NCBI GenBank assembly: GCA_963693315.1
Contig: OY856187.1
Span: 426,677,748 to 426,741,747 of the forward strand
DNA length: 64,000 nucleotides
Reading direction: 5' to 3'
From: Diogma glabrata
Lineage: Eukaryota > Arthropoda > Insecta > Diptera > Cylindrotomidae
Shown: piece after piece, positions 13,210 to 24,320 of the stretch
How positions within the stretch are numbered: the first letter of the stretch is position 1
Layout: each line of letters starts with the position of its first letter
The notes under the pieces: generated by a model
Told to the model about the DNA's origin: nothing
Database searches by the model: none
The model's input: only the letters and a program-made list of their open reading frames with translations
Position numbers and translations under genes: made by a program

Positions 13210-13788
13210 TTGAAACTTAATAGCTATCCAAAAAATTTTATTGAACGTGAAATAAGAAATGCTATGAATAAAGATAGCAGATACATCAGGAATCTTTCAA
13301 CAGTGAACAATTTTGTTGCTATTCTCTACGTTGGTGGACTTTTCGAAAAAATTAGACATCTATTATCAAAATACAAAATTAAAGTTGTTGGAAATGCTTT
13401 TTCGTCTTTTTCTAAAACATTTTTTTCAAATCTTAAGGATCCTATTCCAAAATACTTACAAAGTAATTTGATTTATAAAGTTCTTTGTGAATGTCACGCA
13501 TCATATATTGGTATGACAAAACGATATTTAAAATCACGGATTTATCAACATATAAATGATAGTAAAGATAACAACATTAACAAAATTGGAAAAAGTGCTT
13601 TATCGGAACATTTACATGAAAATAATCATAATTTTTCTTTGGAAGATGTAGTTATTTTAAAAAAAGAAAACCATTTCAAAAAACGTAGTATTTTGGAAAT
13701 GTTGTTTATAAAGAAATCTTCAAATCTTCTGAATATTCAAAACGATTCAGCTTATTTAGGAAATAGCTATAATTATATAATAAATTAA
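13210..13788 (+). pseudogene. PLE2 GIY-YIG endonuclease region
   Basis: The C-terminal part of the PLE2 protein, 192 codons, is separated from the RT by a single frame change. CECHASYIGMTKRYLKSRIY (about 13486-13545) is the GIY-YIG core, followed by HINDSKDNN and a conserved end region KRSILEMLFIKK. It aligns by eye throughout with the PLE1 protein at 8108-8780, for example NLIYKVLCEC against NLVYQADCGC. The stop at 13786-13788 lies inside the right arm. Confidence 0.9.
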
Positions 13789-14146
13789 TTTTTTAGATTT
13801 AAATTTTAATTAACTTTATTCAAATTTCGTTTTTTCTTAACTTAGTAACAGAAAATGTTTTTTGAAATCGTAAAAATTTTTGAACATATTTCCGTTTAGT
13901 TTTTTCTTTTCTTTTGTATTATTATTTTTGATTGTTTCATGTAAGTTTTGATAATTTTTTGTAAAATATTGTTTTTTGCTTTTTTAATATTTTTTGATAT
14001 GTTTTTAAGATTTTTTCATTTGTATTCATTTTGTTATAGTTTTTTACCATTTTCTGAAGATGATATAAATTATATCGAAACGTCAAAATAAATTTTATAA
14101 ATAAAATAATTAGGCTTCAACCAACGAATTTGTTTTAATTTGAAAA
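13768..14146 (+). repeat. PLE2 right arm (3' end)
   Basis: 379 bp covering the last codons and 3' untranslated region. It pairs with 11820-12198, so a transcript of the whole element could fold into a long stem enclosing the coding region. Confidence 0.92.
14049..14089 (+). ncRNA. Hammerhead ribozyme fold, PLE2 right arm
   Basis: Helix I is ATTTT (14049-14053) with AAAAT (14085-14089). The box CTGAAGA is at 14054-14060, followed by an extra U at 14061. Helix II is GATATA (14062-14067) with TATATC (14071-14076), then GAAA at 14077-14080 and a GUC triplet ending at 14084. Helix III has no loop: its bases form the self-complementary ACGT at 14080-14083. This suits a dimeric hammerhead made by two transcripts rather than a single-copy fold. 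Confidence 0.75.
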
Positions 14147-14174
14147 TTAAAATTACAGCCTACAAATATTTTTA

Positions 14175-14462
<288 letters not shown>

Positions 14463-14584
14463 GGAAATTTGTATTAATTAATGTAGGAAATATATATTGT
14501 TAACGCAATAAAATTGAAACATTTATTATTTTTATAAATGAGTTTTATTAACCACAATCGATTAAGAGAGTTAAACGACTAACT

Positions 14585-14893
14585 TTATTTATTACTTTCA
14601 ATTCTGGTTTTCTCCTGTTGCGCTGTTGCCACATTTGGTTGGGACGTTGTCAGATCGTGGTTGTCCACACTCAACCGCTCCTGATGATTCATTCGGCCCG
14701 AATGAACTTTAACTGGACCCCATGGTTTCATAAAGTCAGCACTGGAACTTGTTTTTATTGGACCCTCTGAGTTTCCAAATTGTTTGACTTCGTACCTGTC
14801 ATTACCTTTAATTGCAGTTACTTTATATGGCCCCAAAAATTGTTCCTTCAACTTTAAACCTACCCCAAACTGAGTCCTTTTTATAGCTTCCAT
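14585..14893 (-). pseudogene. Integrase C-terminal module (GPY/F-like)
   Basis: This 102-codon frame carries LKEQFLGPYKVTAIKGNDRY, resembling the GPY/F module that follows gypsy integrase cores, then a DFMKPW segment and a polar tail. It is in a different frame from the integrase core upstream (14965-15918), so a frameshift lies near 14900-14960. Confidence 0.7.
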
Positions 14894-14964
14894 ATCGCCA
14901 ATCGAATATTTATTAGCGGCCTTACGCTTCTTATTAAAATGCTTAGCATTTTCCTCTTGAATTT

Positions 14965-15918
14965 TTAATATCTTCTTCTTTGCTTCAATTCTTCACGATC
15001 TTCATAAAATAAATCTTGCAGTTCTTGATCGATTAATTCTTTTATTCTTAAATCGTCTTTGCTTTTCTTTTTTACTTCTATCATCAATTCGAAGGGTGTC
15101 ATGTCTATAGCTCTTTGATAAGTAGTATTCAAAACACTTTGTAACCTTGTTACATGTTGGAACCACTTTTCGGGATTTTCAACTGACAGCTTGGATAGCA
15201 CTTGAATAATAGTTCTATGTATTCGTTCTACCTGACCATTTGCACTTGGAACTCCAGTACTTATTGAACTAAAATCTATTTTTTCATCCTTGCAATAATC
15301 TTTAAACTGTGTTGACTTAAACCACGGTCCTTTGTCAGATATAATCCTTCGAGGATTGCCGAAGATTTCTTGGATTACTTTCAGTTTCGTTATTACTTCG
15401 TCTGTTGTTGTGGATTTACATGGGAAAATCCAAACGAATTTGGTGAAGGCATCAATAACCGTCAAAATTTGGTTATATTTCTTATTGGTGGACGGCATAG
15501 GACCAATATGATCTACATGAAACGTGTCTAAAGGCGAACTTCCTTTAGGTATTAGATGTAAATAACCTTCTTGTTTTCCTCCCTTTCTCTTAACTAAAAT
15601 GCATTCGATGCAACTATCAATACAATCCTTAACCTTGGTTTTTAAACCAGGTATCCAATAATCCCTTGATATGATTTCTTTTATTTTTTCAAAATCAAAA
15701 TGTCCCTGGTCATGATGTGCTCTTCGAATTATTTCACTTTGCATTTTCTCAGGTAAGAAGAGAAGCTTTCGTCCGTTATATTCTCTGTAAAGCAAATCAT
15801 TTTCGTATACAAAATCTTTATTTTTATCGTCTTGTATCTTTGCAATAATCAGTTGTGTTTCTTCGTCATCGTTTTGTGCATTTTTAATTTTTCCATAAAT
15901 TCCATCATTCAAACACAT
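14965..15918 (-). pseudogene. Gypsy integrase core
   Basis: This 317-codon frame holds most of an integrase, which inserts element DNA. The HHCC finger is visible as HHDQGHFDFEKI ... CIDSCIECILVKRK. The DDE core is visible as FHVDHIGPMP, then IISDKGPWFKSTQFKDYC, then the VPSANGQVERIHR glutamate block. The upstream side, at about 15920, joins directly to RT-derived sequence without RNase H. The downstream module continues in another frame at 14893. Confidence 0.85.
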
Positions 15919-16024
15919 GGAAATTTGAGGACAGCCTTTGTTTTATCCTCCGATGGTTTAAAATTGTTCCCTCTTCGATTATGTGTAAATAATTAATCTT
16001 TGTTTGCAAAAACTGGCACTTTTT

Positions 16025-16660
16025 TCATTTTATTTCTAATCCATTTTCTTCAGCAACTTTTATAACGCTTTTAAAATTTTCAACAGCCTCCTCAATATTT
16101 TCGGCAGGAATAACCAAATCGTCGATGTAGGTTAATACGATACCCTTTCTTATTAAATCTTGGAATATGACATGAACGAAGCGTTGAAAAACTGATGGCG
16201 AATTGCAAAGACCAAATGGCACTTTCAAAAATTCGTACTGTCCATTGGCTGTGACGAAACTTGTATATTTTCTACTTTCTGGTGCCACTGGTACATGGAA
16301 AAAACCATTTCTCAAACCTAGCGTAGTAAAATATCTGGCTGCTTGTAACTGGTCTATCTGCTGCTCTATGTTAGGTAGTGGATACCTATCCTTAATTATC
16401 TTTTTGTTTAACTTACGATAATCGCAACATATTCTTTTAGATCCATCTTTTTATTAACAAGAACTATTGCGCTTGCAAAATCGGAATTACTTGGTTGGAT
16501 AATGCCATACGAAATCCATTCCGCAATTTGTTTGTCCACTTCTTTTTGTTCCATAATGGACAATCGTCTTTCATGTTCATTTACAGTTACTGCGTCAGAT
16601 AAAATAATTTTCATATTAATTGGAGAATTAACATCGGTTTTTCTTGATTTACATCTTATC
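16025..16660 (-). pseudogene. Gypsy RT fragment
   Basis: Two frames cover the RT fingers and palm. The segment at 16408-16614 has ERRLSIMEQKEV and GIIQPSNSDFASAIVLVNKK. The segment at 16025-16315 has VPFGLCNSPSVFQRF and the active site LTYIDDLVIPAEN. Between them a frame change interrupts the YRKLN-type block. Sequence after LEIK decays and the thumb and RNase H are absent. Confidence 0.8.
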
Positions 16661-16669
16661 TACCAAGGA

Positions 16670-17221
16670 CAAGTACAGTAGAAAAATATTTTTCTAAAAT
16701 TATTGATATCCAGTCTACAATATTAAATCATGTTAAATTGAATGAAAAGTCAGTATCATCTCAAATAGTTAAACAAAGTTTATACAAAGAAATGTGTCTA
16801 GCTACATATCTCTCAGGGCTCAGAGAACCCCTTGGATCCATGATTAGAGCATGGCAACCAAAAACTATAGGTGATGCATTTTCTTTATGCATAAGTGAAC
16901 AAAACATGCATTACATTAAACAACGTAATAATATACACCACATTCCATCATTACCTCCTAAACGGATAATTCAACCGTATCAACAATTCACTGCACCGCA
17001 TAGACACATTCTAAATTCATTCCATCCTAGATTACAAGTAAATCATTTTGGTAAACCACAAAATCAATATTACAATCAGAACCCGTTTTCTAATCAAAAT
17101 TTTAGACAAACATTTCCACAAAATCCTAATTCGAAATGGAATCTTCCATTACAACCTAAACCTCAACAAACAAACAGGAAAATTGTGCCTATGGATACAA
17201 ATTCTAATCAAAACAAATTTA
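16670..17221 (+). pseudogene. gag: Errantivirus-like gag, first part
   Basis: A gag fragment open from upstream of the ATG at 16738. YLSGLREPLGSMIRAWQP resembles the conserved end of the gag capsid-like region of 17.6/gypsy-type elements. It is followed by a proline-, asparagine- and glutamine-rich tail. No CCHC knuckle is present, which is usual for this group. The frame is cut after AAATTTA (17215-17221), where a LINE enters. The same frame resumes at 18765. The N-terminal region is missing. Confidence 0.75.
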
Positions 17222-18764
17222 TTTATTTATTTATTTATTATTATTTCAATTTATTAATACATGATTAAGGACGAGCCTTTTAAGTTACATGCATAGGTGG
17301 CTAACATATTTATTGAGTTCGTAGCTTATTATAATTTATTTAGTAAAGATCTCACAATTAATTTATTTTAGTTTTAGTTATAGGGCGAGAGCCAAGGCCG
17401 TATTCATCTCAAAGACATATGATATGATATTACTTGTATTTATTTACTAGAAGAGTGTACAGTTTAAACAATTCATGCCGGACCGTTATCCAAAATTATC
17501 CAATTACGGTAGAATGTGATAATTTTACAAGCTTAATATAAAAAATGTTACAACTTACAATACTAAAATTGATAGTGTTGAATTTATTTAGAATACAGAG
17601 CAAATATTTTAAAACATTCCTTTATAAATTTCTTAAGACTGTTAATGGATCTGATATCAATATTAACCGTGTTGTAAATCTTAACACTGCTAACAAAGAA
17701 CGAGGCATTTCTAACATTACTGCGGTTGCGAGGTAGAACAAACTATCTTCGACGAGCGCTATTACCAAGGTTTAGTTTTTCAAATAAGTAGTTTGGCGTC
17801 CTAGTCAATATTATTTTATGCAAGGCAACACACGCGCCGTAGTTCAAAAAGTTTTTTCATGTACAACCAAGTAGTTTATTAGTACAATGAGAAATGGATG
17901 CGAATCTTTTGACGTTATATACGTATCTGGTACAAGAGTTTAAAGCTAATTGAAGCTTTATTAATACTGAAGTATTAAGTCTGCCAAAAACTGGGCACAG
18001 TACCTAAAGTGTGGCAAAAGCAATGATTTAAACAATTGCTCGCGGACTTCTTTAGAAATGTATGACTGAGATAGCCAAAGTGTTCTCAGGCCACCATAAA
18101 CTTTAGAGCAGGTATTATTTATGTGATGAGTCCACGTCATATTTTCGTCCATTACAACTCCCAGGTTACGGGCATACGTCAAGTATGGGATGACAGTATC
18201 CTCAAGCTTAACTGGTGAAGCGTTTAGATTAATAGCACTGTTTTTCTTCAGAGTGAACAGCAAGCATTGTGATTTAGCGGCATTTAGTAACAATTTGTTG
18301 GCTTTGGACCAGCTGAGGATATTTGCAAGATCAAGGTTCATTTTAGAAATAATCGTGGAAATATTTTTTGATGCTTCAGATACATAAATTTGGACATCAT
18401 CTGTGAACATTATAATCTTACAAAACCTGAGCACACTGGGTAGATCGTTAATAAATAATACAAAAAGTAGCGGTCCTAAAACTGATCCCTGAGGCACTCC
18501 AGATGTCAAACAACGCTCATCAGAGACAATTCCATTACAAATAACCCGTTGAACTCGTCCTTTTAAGTATGAATGAAGCAATTTTATGGAAGTATAAGAA
18601 AACCCAAATTTAGTTAGCTTCTGTAATAGAATGTTGTGATTAACCATGTCAAAAGCTTTTGAGAAATCCAACAGTGTTAGAATGACTGCGCACTTGGCAT
18701 CTAAACACGTTACAATGTCGTCAGTTAGTTGAAGCAGAGCCGTCTCGGTGCTAAACCCCTTGCG
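17222..18764 (-). mobile_element. 5'-truncated LINE (CR1/Jockey-like) inserted in gag
   Basis: A LINE in minus orientation with its 3' tail at the left as an (AAAT)n-like repeat (17222-17245). AAATTTA flanks both ends (17215-17221 and 18765-18771), a probable 7-bp target duplication. The RT starts inside the finger region at about 18764, so the element is 5'-truncated, as is typical. Confidence 0.85.
17545..18764 (-). pseudogene. LINE reverse transcriptase, C-terminal half
   Basis: The frame at 17961-18764 shows the RT blocks FRKGFSTETALLQL, LDFSKAFDMVNHNILL, SGVPQGSVLGPLLFVLFIND and FTDDVQIY, the last in the YADD position, with an F and a T replacing the usual Y and A. A LGVVMDENMTW thumb block follows. 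After a stop near 17961, decayed C-terminal sequence continues to about 17545 with interrupting stops. The first RT blocks and the endonuclease are absent. The first 30 or so codons of the longer open frame (18765-18860) belong to gag read backwards. Confidence 0.85.
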
Positions 18765-19049
18765 AAATTTAAACAACCAACCAATTTTCAACCTATTAAT
18801 TTTGGTTATAATAGACCAAATTATTTTCAAGCTACAGGACCACCTAGATTCCACAGTCAAGAGCTGTTCAACTTGGAAAATCCCACTTCGAATATTATTG
18901 ACGAAAACGATGTAGACGTTTCTCCAGAGAACTATAATTATTTTCCAAACTTAGATGACACTTTAGACGAAACAGTCTTTTTAGAAAATCAAGAAATAGT
19001 TGATCAAAATTTTGAGGAACAAGCCTCGGAAACCCCATTGGATATATAA
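18765..19049 (+). pseudogene. gag: Errantivirus-like gag, second part
   Basis: Continuation of the gag frame after the LINE, from AAATTT at 18765, in the same phase as 16738-17220. It is asparagine- and proline-rich at first (PTNFQPINFGYNRPNYFQ), then acidic (DENDVDVSPENYNYFPNLDD). It ends at TAA 19047-19049, just before the protease. The ATG at 18729 lies in the LINE and is not native. Confidence 0.72.
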
Positions 19050-19120
19050 CACTAAATTCTCATCAATCGTTTTATTTACCATATATTCATATTAAATTAA
19101 ACCCACATACTACATTAAAA

Positions 19121-19669
19121 ATGCTCATAGATACAGGAGCCAATAAGTCATTTATAGACCCAAAACATGTACATCCTACACGGATCAAAACCATTCAGCC
19201 TGTTCTAGTAAAAACTCTTTTTCAAACTCACGAGATAACAAGTCAAGTAACCATTAACGGTTTAATGGAACTCAAAACTAAAGAACCTTTAGATTTCTTA
19301 GTCTTTAAATTCCATAACTACTTTGATGGACTCATAAGACTAGAAATTATGCAAAAGCTTAATATAAAATTAGATTTTCAAAAATCGTTATTAGAAACTG
19401 AGAACATTTCAATTCCATTAATATTTAAACCTAATTTTATCTCGAAAAACTATACCGTTCCACCAAGAACGAAAATGACTATCAGCATCTCTGTTGATAT
19501 TCAAAATGGTGACATATACATTAAACCTGTACACGTACAAGAACAATTAGTGATACCTGAGGGTATATACCATGCCAAAAACTGGTATTCATTTGTCGAA
19601 ATAGTAAATTTCTCTAACCAAGAAAAGATGTGTTTAATTGAACAACCTGTTAAAGTACAAATGTTTTGA
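19121..19669 (+). pseudogene. pol: Errantivirus-like protease and spacer
   Basis: The N-terminal part of pol. LIDTGANKSFID (from 19124) is the aspartic-protease active site that would process the polyproteins. The rest is a low-complexity polar spacer usual between protease and RT in this group. The 182-codon frame ends with TGA at 19667-19669, and RT sequence continues in the same frame phase class from 19666 on, so either a shift or readthrough site lies here. Coding upstream of 19121 probably belongs to the same domain. Confidence 0.75.
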
Positions 19670-20292
19670 GAGATAATTATCACATTGAAGTAAATCATTC
19701 ATCCGTAATATCAAAAGATTCCGCTGAATCTACGGATATCAACCAACTTATTAGAACAAATCACTTGAACATTGAAGAAAGAAAAGCAATTTTTAAACTG
19801 TGTAAAAAATATGAAGATGTCTTCTTTAAAGAATCACATCGAATGTCGTTTACAAATCAAGTAAAACACGAGATCAATCTTAATAACGAAAAACCAGTAT
19901 TTACGAAAAGTTATCGCTACCCGCATATCCACAAGGAAGAAGTGAGAACGCAAATTGACAAAATGCTAGAAAATGGGATAATTCGTCCTAGTTACTCTCC
20001 TTGGTCAGCACCAATTTGGATAGTAAAAAAGAAGGCAGATGCTAGTGGAAAAGAAAAATGGCGACTTGTGGTAGACTACCGTAAGTTAAATGAGCAAACG
20101 ATAGACGATCGTTACCCACTTCCAAACATTAATGAAATATTAGACAAACTAGGTAAATGTATGTACTTCACTACTCTAGATCTTGCATCGGGCTTTCACC
20201 AAATCGAAGTAAACCCTCGAGATACACCCAAAACAGCATTCACAGTCGACAACGGTCACTATACGAATATGTTCGCATGCCATTTGGACTAA
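19666..20292 (+). pseudogene. pol: Errantivirus-like RT, first part
   Basis: RT fingers and palm entry: FTKSYRYPHIHKEEV, GIIRPSYSPWSAPIWIVKKK, RLVVDYRKLNEQTIDDRYPL and TTLDLASGFHQIEV with the first catalytic aspartate. At about 20262 an apparent 2-base excess inside the GHY block shifts the frame, and the true continuation is the frame that begins at 20157. The closest group by motif is the 17.6/297/gypsy lineage of insects. Confidence 0.87.
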
Positions 20293-22333
20293 AAAATGCT
20301 CCGTCTACCTTCCAACGCGTAATGGATAACGTTTTGAGAGACCTTCAAGGAAAAATATGTCTTTGCTACATGGACGATATCATTGTGTTCTCTACATCCC
20401 TACAAGAACACCTCGAAAGTTTAAATCAAGTATTTTTACAGCTAAGGAAAGCTAATCTCAAAGTACAACTCGATAAATCTGAGTTTTTACATAAAGAAGT
20501 TGCATTTCTTGGACACATTGTCACGTCCGAAGGTGTTAAACCCAATCCTGACAAAAGTGAAGCTGTAAAAAATTTCCCTATACCAAAGACAGAGAAACAA
20601 ATAAAATCTTTTCTTGGATTACTAGGTTATTATAGAAAGTTTATAAATAATTTTGCTAACCTCACTAAACCAATTACAAAGTGTCTCAGAAAGGATAAAA
20701 AGATTGTATTGAGCCCAGAGTACATCAAATGCTTCGAAAATTGTAAACAATTACTTTGCAACAATCCCATACTACAATATCCCGATTTCACAAAACCTTT
20801 TGTACTCACAACAGATGCTAGTAATGTAGCATTAGGCGCTGTTCTATCTCAAGGTCCTATTGGATCAGATAAACCTATATGTTTTGCTAGTCGTACACTT
20901 ACACAAACAGAACAAAATTATTCTACGATAGAAAAAGAACTTCTAGCTATCGTCTGGTCTACAAAGTACTTCCGACCATATTTGTACGGACAAAAATTTA
21001 AAATTGTGACTGACCACAAGCCTTTGACTTGGCTTTTCTCCCTAAAAGAACCTAATTCTAAACTTGTAAGATGGCGTTTGAAATTAGAAGAATTCGATTA
21101 TGAGATAATCTACAAAAAAGGAACCAAAAATACAAACGCAGATGCATTAACCAGACTTGAACCAGAAGTGGAAATAAATCATAGTTCAACTAGTGATGAA
21201 CAATCAGTTAGTTCAGTAGAAAAAATCGATTCGACTCAAAATACTGACGAAAATAAGACTATCCCTACGATTAAAACTGTGTTAAACGAATTCAACACGC
21301 AAATAATTCTAGAATTAGACAAGTTTACTGAATGGCAAGTTACATTCAAGTTACTCTTTTTAAAAAAGAAAAGATATCATTTTAAGTGTAAGGAATTTAC
21401 TGAAGATAATTTAATCAGACTGTACAAAGAATACATAGAGCCAAACAAACTAACAAGCATTGGTTGTAATGACAACATCTTTAAACTCTTAAACCAAATT
21501 TATAGAAAACACTTTTCTGAAAACAAACTAAAAATAGTTCGCAGTAGAACATTAGCCGAGGACATTACAGACAACTGTCGACAACAAGAAATAGTATCTA
21601 AAATACACCAAGACGGCAACCATCGTGGCGTAACAGAAAATCAAGAACAACTCAAGCGAAAATACTACTTTCCTAAAATGAAAAATGTACTAAACCAAAT
21701 TATAAACAAATGCGAAACTTGTCAAACCCTAAAATACAATAGAAACAAAAAACTATTAAAATTTGAAGTTTCTGAAACACCTAGCAGACCATTAGAAATA
21801 TTACACATAGACATATTTTCTATAAATAATAACAAGTATCTAACATTAATAGATAAATTTTCAAAATTTGGCATGGCGTATCACATGACAATTTCAAATG
21901 GATTAGAAGTCGCAAACCATATGAAAGACTTTATAGCAAATCATGGTGTTCCGAATAAAATAGTAACGGACAGAGGTGTAGAATTTACATCAATAATATT
22001 TAAACAGTTTTGCACACTATATAAAATAGTACTTTATCTTACCTCAGCGAAAAGCTCGACTGGCAACTCACCTGTTGAACGTTTTCACTCGATCTTTATA
22101 GAAATTTATAGAATTATTTACTCTCAAGATAAAAACAAATGTGCTAACGAAATAATGAAACAATCTTTAATTACATATAATAATTCTATTCATTCTGTAA
22201 CTAAGCTTACACCTTCTGAACTAAAAAGTGGACATTACACCAACCAAGAGATATTTCCAGAAAAATCCAATAACAAAAATGCTAAAAAATATCTTCAAAA
22301 CCATGTACAAGACTATGACAAACTACGAAATCT
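20265..22333 (+). pseudogene. pol: Errantivirus-like RT, RNase H and integrase
   Basis: A long open frame (20157-22337) whose native part starts near 20265. RT has RMPFGLKNAPSTFQRVMD and the active site CYMDDIIVFS. RNase H has LTTDASNVALGAVLSQ, EKELLAIVWSTKYFRPYL and VTDHKPLTWLF. Integrase has an HHCC finger (HQDGNHRGV ... CETCQTLK). Its DDE core reads LHIDIFSINNNKYLTLIDKF, IVTDRGVEFTS and NSPVERFHSIF. The frame is cut by the foldback MITE at 22334, and the integrase C-terminus resumes at 22513. Confidence 0.9.
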
Positions 22334-22512
22334 GTAGCAAGGTGTTGTAACATCACTTTTGACGATTCTATCGTATTTTACGCTAATCGGTATGCTGTAA
22401 CACAAAACGACTGTCGTAAATACGATAATCGACAGTCGCTTTGTGTTACAGCATACCGATTAGCGTAAAATACGATAGAATCGTCAAAAGTGATGTTACA
22501 ACATCTTGCCAC
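22334..22512. mobile_element. 179-bp foldback MITE
   Basis: A near-perfect inverted repeat. The left arm from GTAGCAAGGTGTTGTAACAT pairs with the right arm ending ATGTTACAACATCTTGCCAC, with about 80-bp arms and few mismatches, leaving only ~13 nt of loop (22417-22429). It disrupts the integrase frame. No clear target duplication could be assigned, so the superfamily is open. Confidence 0.85.
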
Positions 22513-22781
22513 TAATATCAACAAGAAATGCGAAAGAAAAAGAAAAATTAATTAACAGACTAAACCAAAATAGAATACCACCACCAGTATTCTACGAAAA
22601 CGAAACTATATACGAACAAGACAATAGCTGCAATAAATTAAGCCCTAGATTTCAAAAACATAAAGTTAAGAAGAATAACAAAATAACGTTAGTTACTAAT
22701 AAACGTAAGCTATACAAGGCTAAAATAAAACGTTTGTTACAGATACGCAATGACACCGCAAGCTCAAGACAGACTCTCTGA
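22513..22781 (+). pseudogene. pol: Errantivirus-like integrase C-terminus
   Basis: The frame after the MITE is basic and ends with a stop at 22779-22781. KLSPRFQKHKVKKNNKITLV resembles the C-terminal module of gypsy-group integrases (a PRF segment followed by short strands). It is in the same phase as the integrase core before the MITE. Confidence 0.7.
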
Positions 22782-22899
22782 ACAAATAACTATTATTACT
22801 ATTAATACTGAACAAATAACTATGTATTAATAATACTAACTATAAATATAATTAATTGAATTATTTGATATATACTTATCCGATATAACATAATCTATT

Positions 22900-23860
22900 A
22901 TTATGGCAAAACTCAAAGGAATTTCGAGACATATTTTAAACCTTAACGAGCTGATAAATATATTAATAAATATAACGTAAAATTTGAATCAGATGAAAGT
23001 ATCTATATGAACTTTTATGGTTACAGCCATACTATAATGAAAGACAAATAATATTTTCAATCCAAATTCCTTAATTCCATCCGGCATTTCCATATTTCCA
23101 CATTATTAAAGCAACACCAATAAATAAAACCTATCTATTAGATTTTCCTGAACCCTTTGTAATCCTTAACAAAAGCATATATAAATTAATAACCAAACTT
23201 TGCAACAAAATAGAAGGAATTTATTATTGTGACAAACATTCAACCCTTGCAAAAGTAAAACTTCATGTATACCTCAAATTATCAATAATCAACCAGCTTT
23301 CTGTAACTTAACAAAAACTACATTCTACGAAGGAATCGAACAAATTTTACCAGAATATTTATATACAGCAACAGAAAAGGAAATCACTATGACATCAACA
23401 TGCTCACAACAAAAATCAGTAAAGGGTTGTAAATTAATTTGCCACATACAAATTGTCACATACAACTAAACAACGAAAAATATACGGATGCAAGTATAAT
23501 GACCACTCTAGAATTCAACATAATACTTCAACCATACAACGACATAAACATTAAACACCATCATCAAACTACCAGCACTAAGTTACTGGACACGTAAAAA
23601 TAGCGAAGAAATTCAAATACTCCACAAAACAATAAAATAACATGGTCATCATAAAAAAGCCATTGTCGGCAACTTCGTCACATTAACCGCACTTCTTCTT
23701 CTTTTCTTCTTTCTTATTCTTTTTCTTTCTTTTTTATATTTCAGTTAAAAAAATATTACATTGCAAGAAAATTAAAAATCAACCCACACAGATAGAGATG
23801 AACCATTCACAATCTAACTGAAAATCAGCAACCACCAGCTGTCAAAAACGTCGTTTTTGG
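22900..23860 (+). pseudogene. env: Decayed errantivirus-like env
   Basis: Plus-strand remnants in shifting frames lie between integrase and the 3' LTR, where env sits in errantiviruses. Recognisable pieces include YLLDFPEPFVILNKSIYKLI, a NKIEGIYYCDKHS cysteine segment (about 23205-23245), LPEYLYTATEKEI (about 23350) and a CSQQK...KGCKLI segment (about 23400-23440). Near 23690-23760 a leucine- and phenylalanine-rich stretch followed by basic residues would be a membrane anchor and cytoplasmic tail. In errantiviruses the product is a surface fusion glycoprotein. Here many stops and frameshifts make it non-functional. Confidence 0.6.
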
Positions 23861-23870
23861 ACAACTCTTA

Positions 23871-24320
23871 AGAGGGAGGAGTTACATCCGCAGACTGCAA
23901 CATAACATCAATAATTATGTCATTTGTATTTCTGTCATATGCATCTGTCAATGTCATATGACACAACCCTAGATAGTTATGTTAGTTATATTAGTTATAC
24001 CATAATGCATGTTTCTTTATCAGTAATTTTATTAATAAGTTTTCCAATTATTAAACAACAAGATTCTCAGACATATTTTATTTCCAAAACATTTAAATAT
24101 TTGAATTCCAGTAAATGATTAAATAACAAAAGATAATATTTTTCACAAACTGTAAACAGTAAATTCTTATGAATTTATTAAGTTCAAAATATAATAAAAT
24201 AAAACAAAATTTATCTTATCGAAATGCACTTTTGCATTTCTCATATTATTCTTTAAGTTACTAAAGAAAAATTGTTTTGAGAATCAAACAAACAAAATTA
24301 TTTTTTATCGTGATGCATAT
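23871..24320 (+). repeat. Putative polypurine tract and 3' LTR start
   Basis: AGAGGGAGG (23871-23879) is followed by AGTTAC at 23880. This matches the AGTTA-type LTR start of errantiviruses. The LTR is cut at 24320 by G2 and probably continues after 28625, but its end is not determined because no 5' LTR is available for comparison. Confidence 0.55.

Larger units (their letters stand above)
14585..16660 (-). mobile_element. Deleted Ty3/gypsy element (no LTRs found)
   Basis: Pol remnants in order are RT, then a jump to integrase, then a GPY/F-type end module. RNase H and the RT thumb are gone. No LTR was found at either edge. The right edge meets the 5'-truncated errantivirus-like gag near 16660-16670. 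The YIDD active site and different sequence set it apart from G1-G3. Confidence 0.75.
16670..24320 (+). mobile_element. Errantivirus-like gypsy element (5'-truncated, interrupted)
   Basis: A plus-strand element with the 17.6/gypsy order gag, protease, RT, RNase H, integrase and env remnant, then a purine-rich tract and a putative 3' LTR starting at 23880. The 5' LTR and the start of gag are missing. It is broken by a LINE (17222-18764), a foldback MITE (22334-22512) and G2 (24321-28621), and by a frameshift in RT. Remaining LTR sequence probably continues after 28625. Confidence 0.82.
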
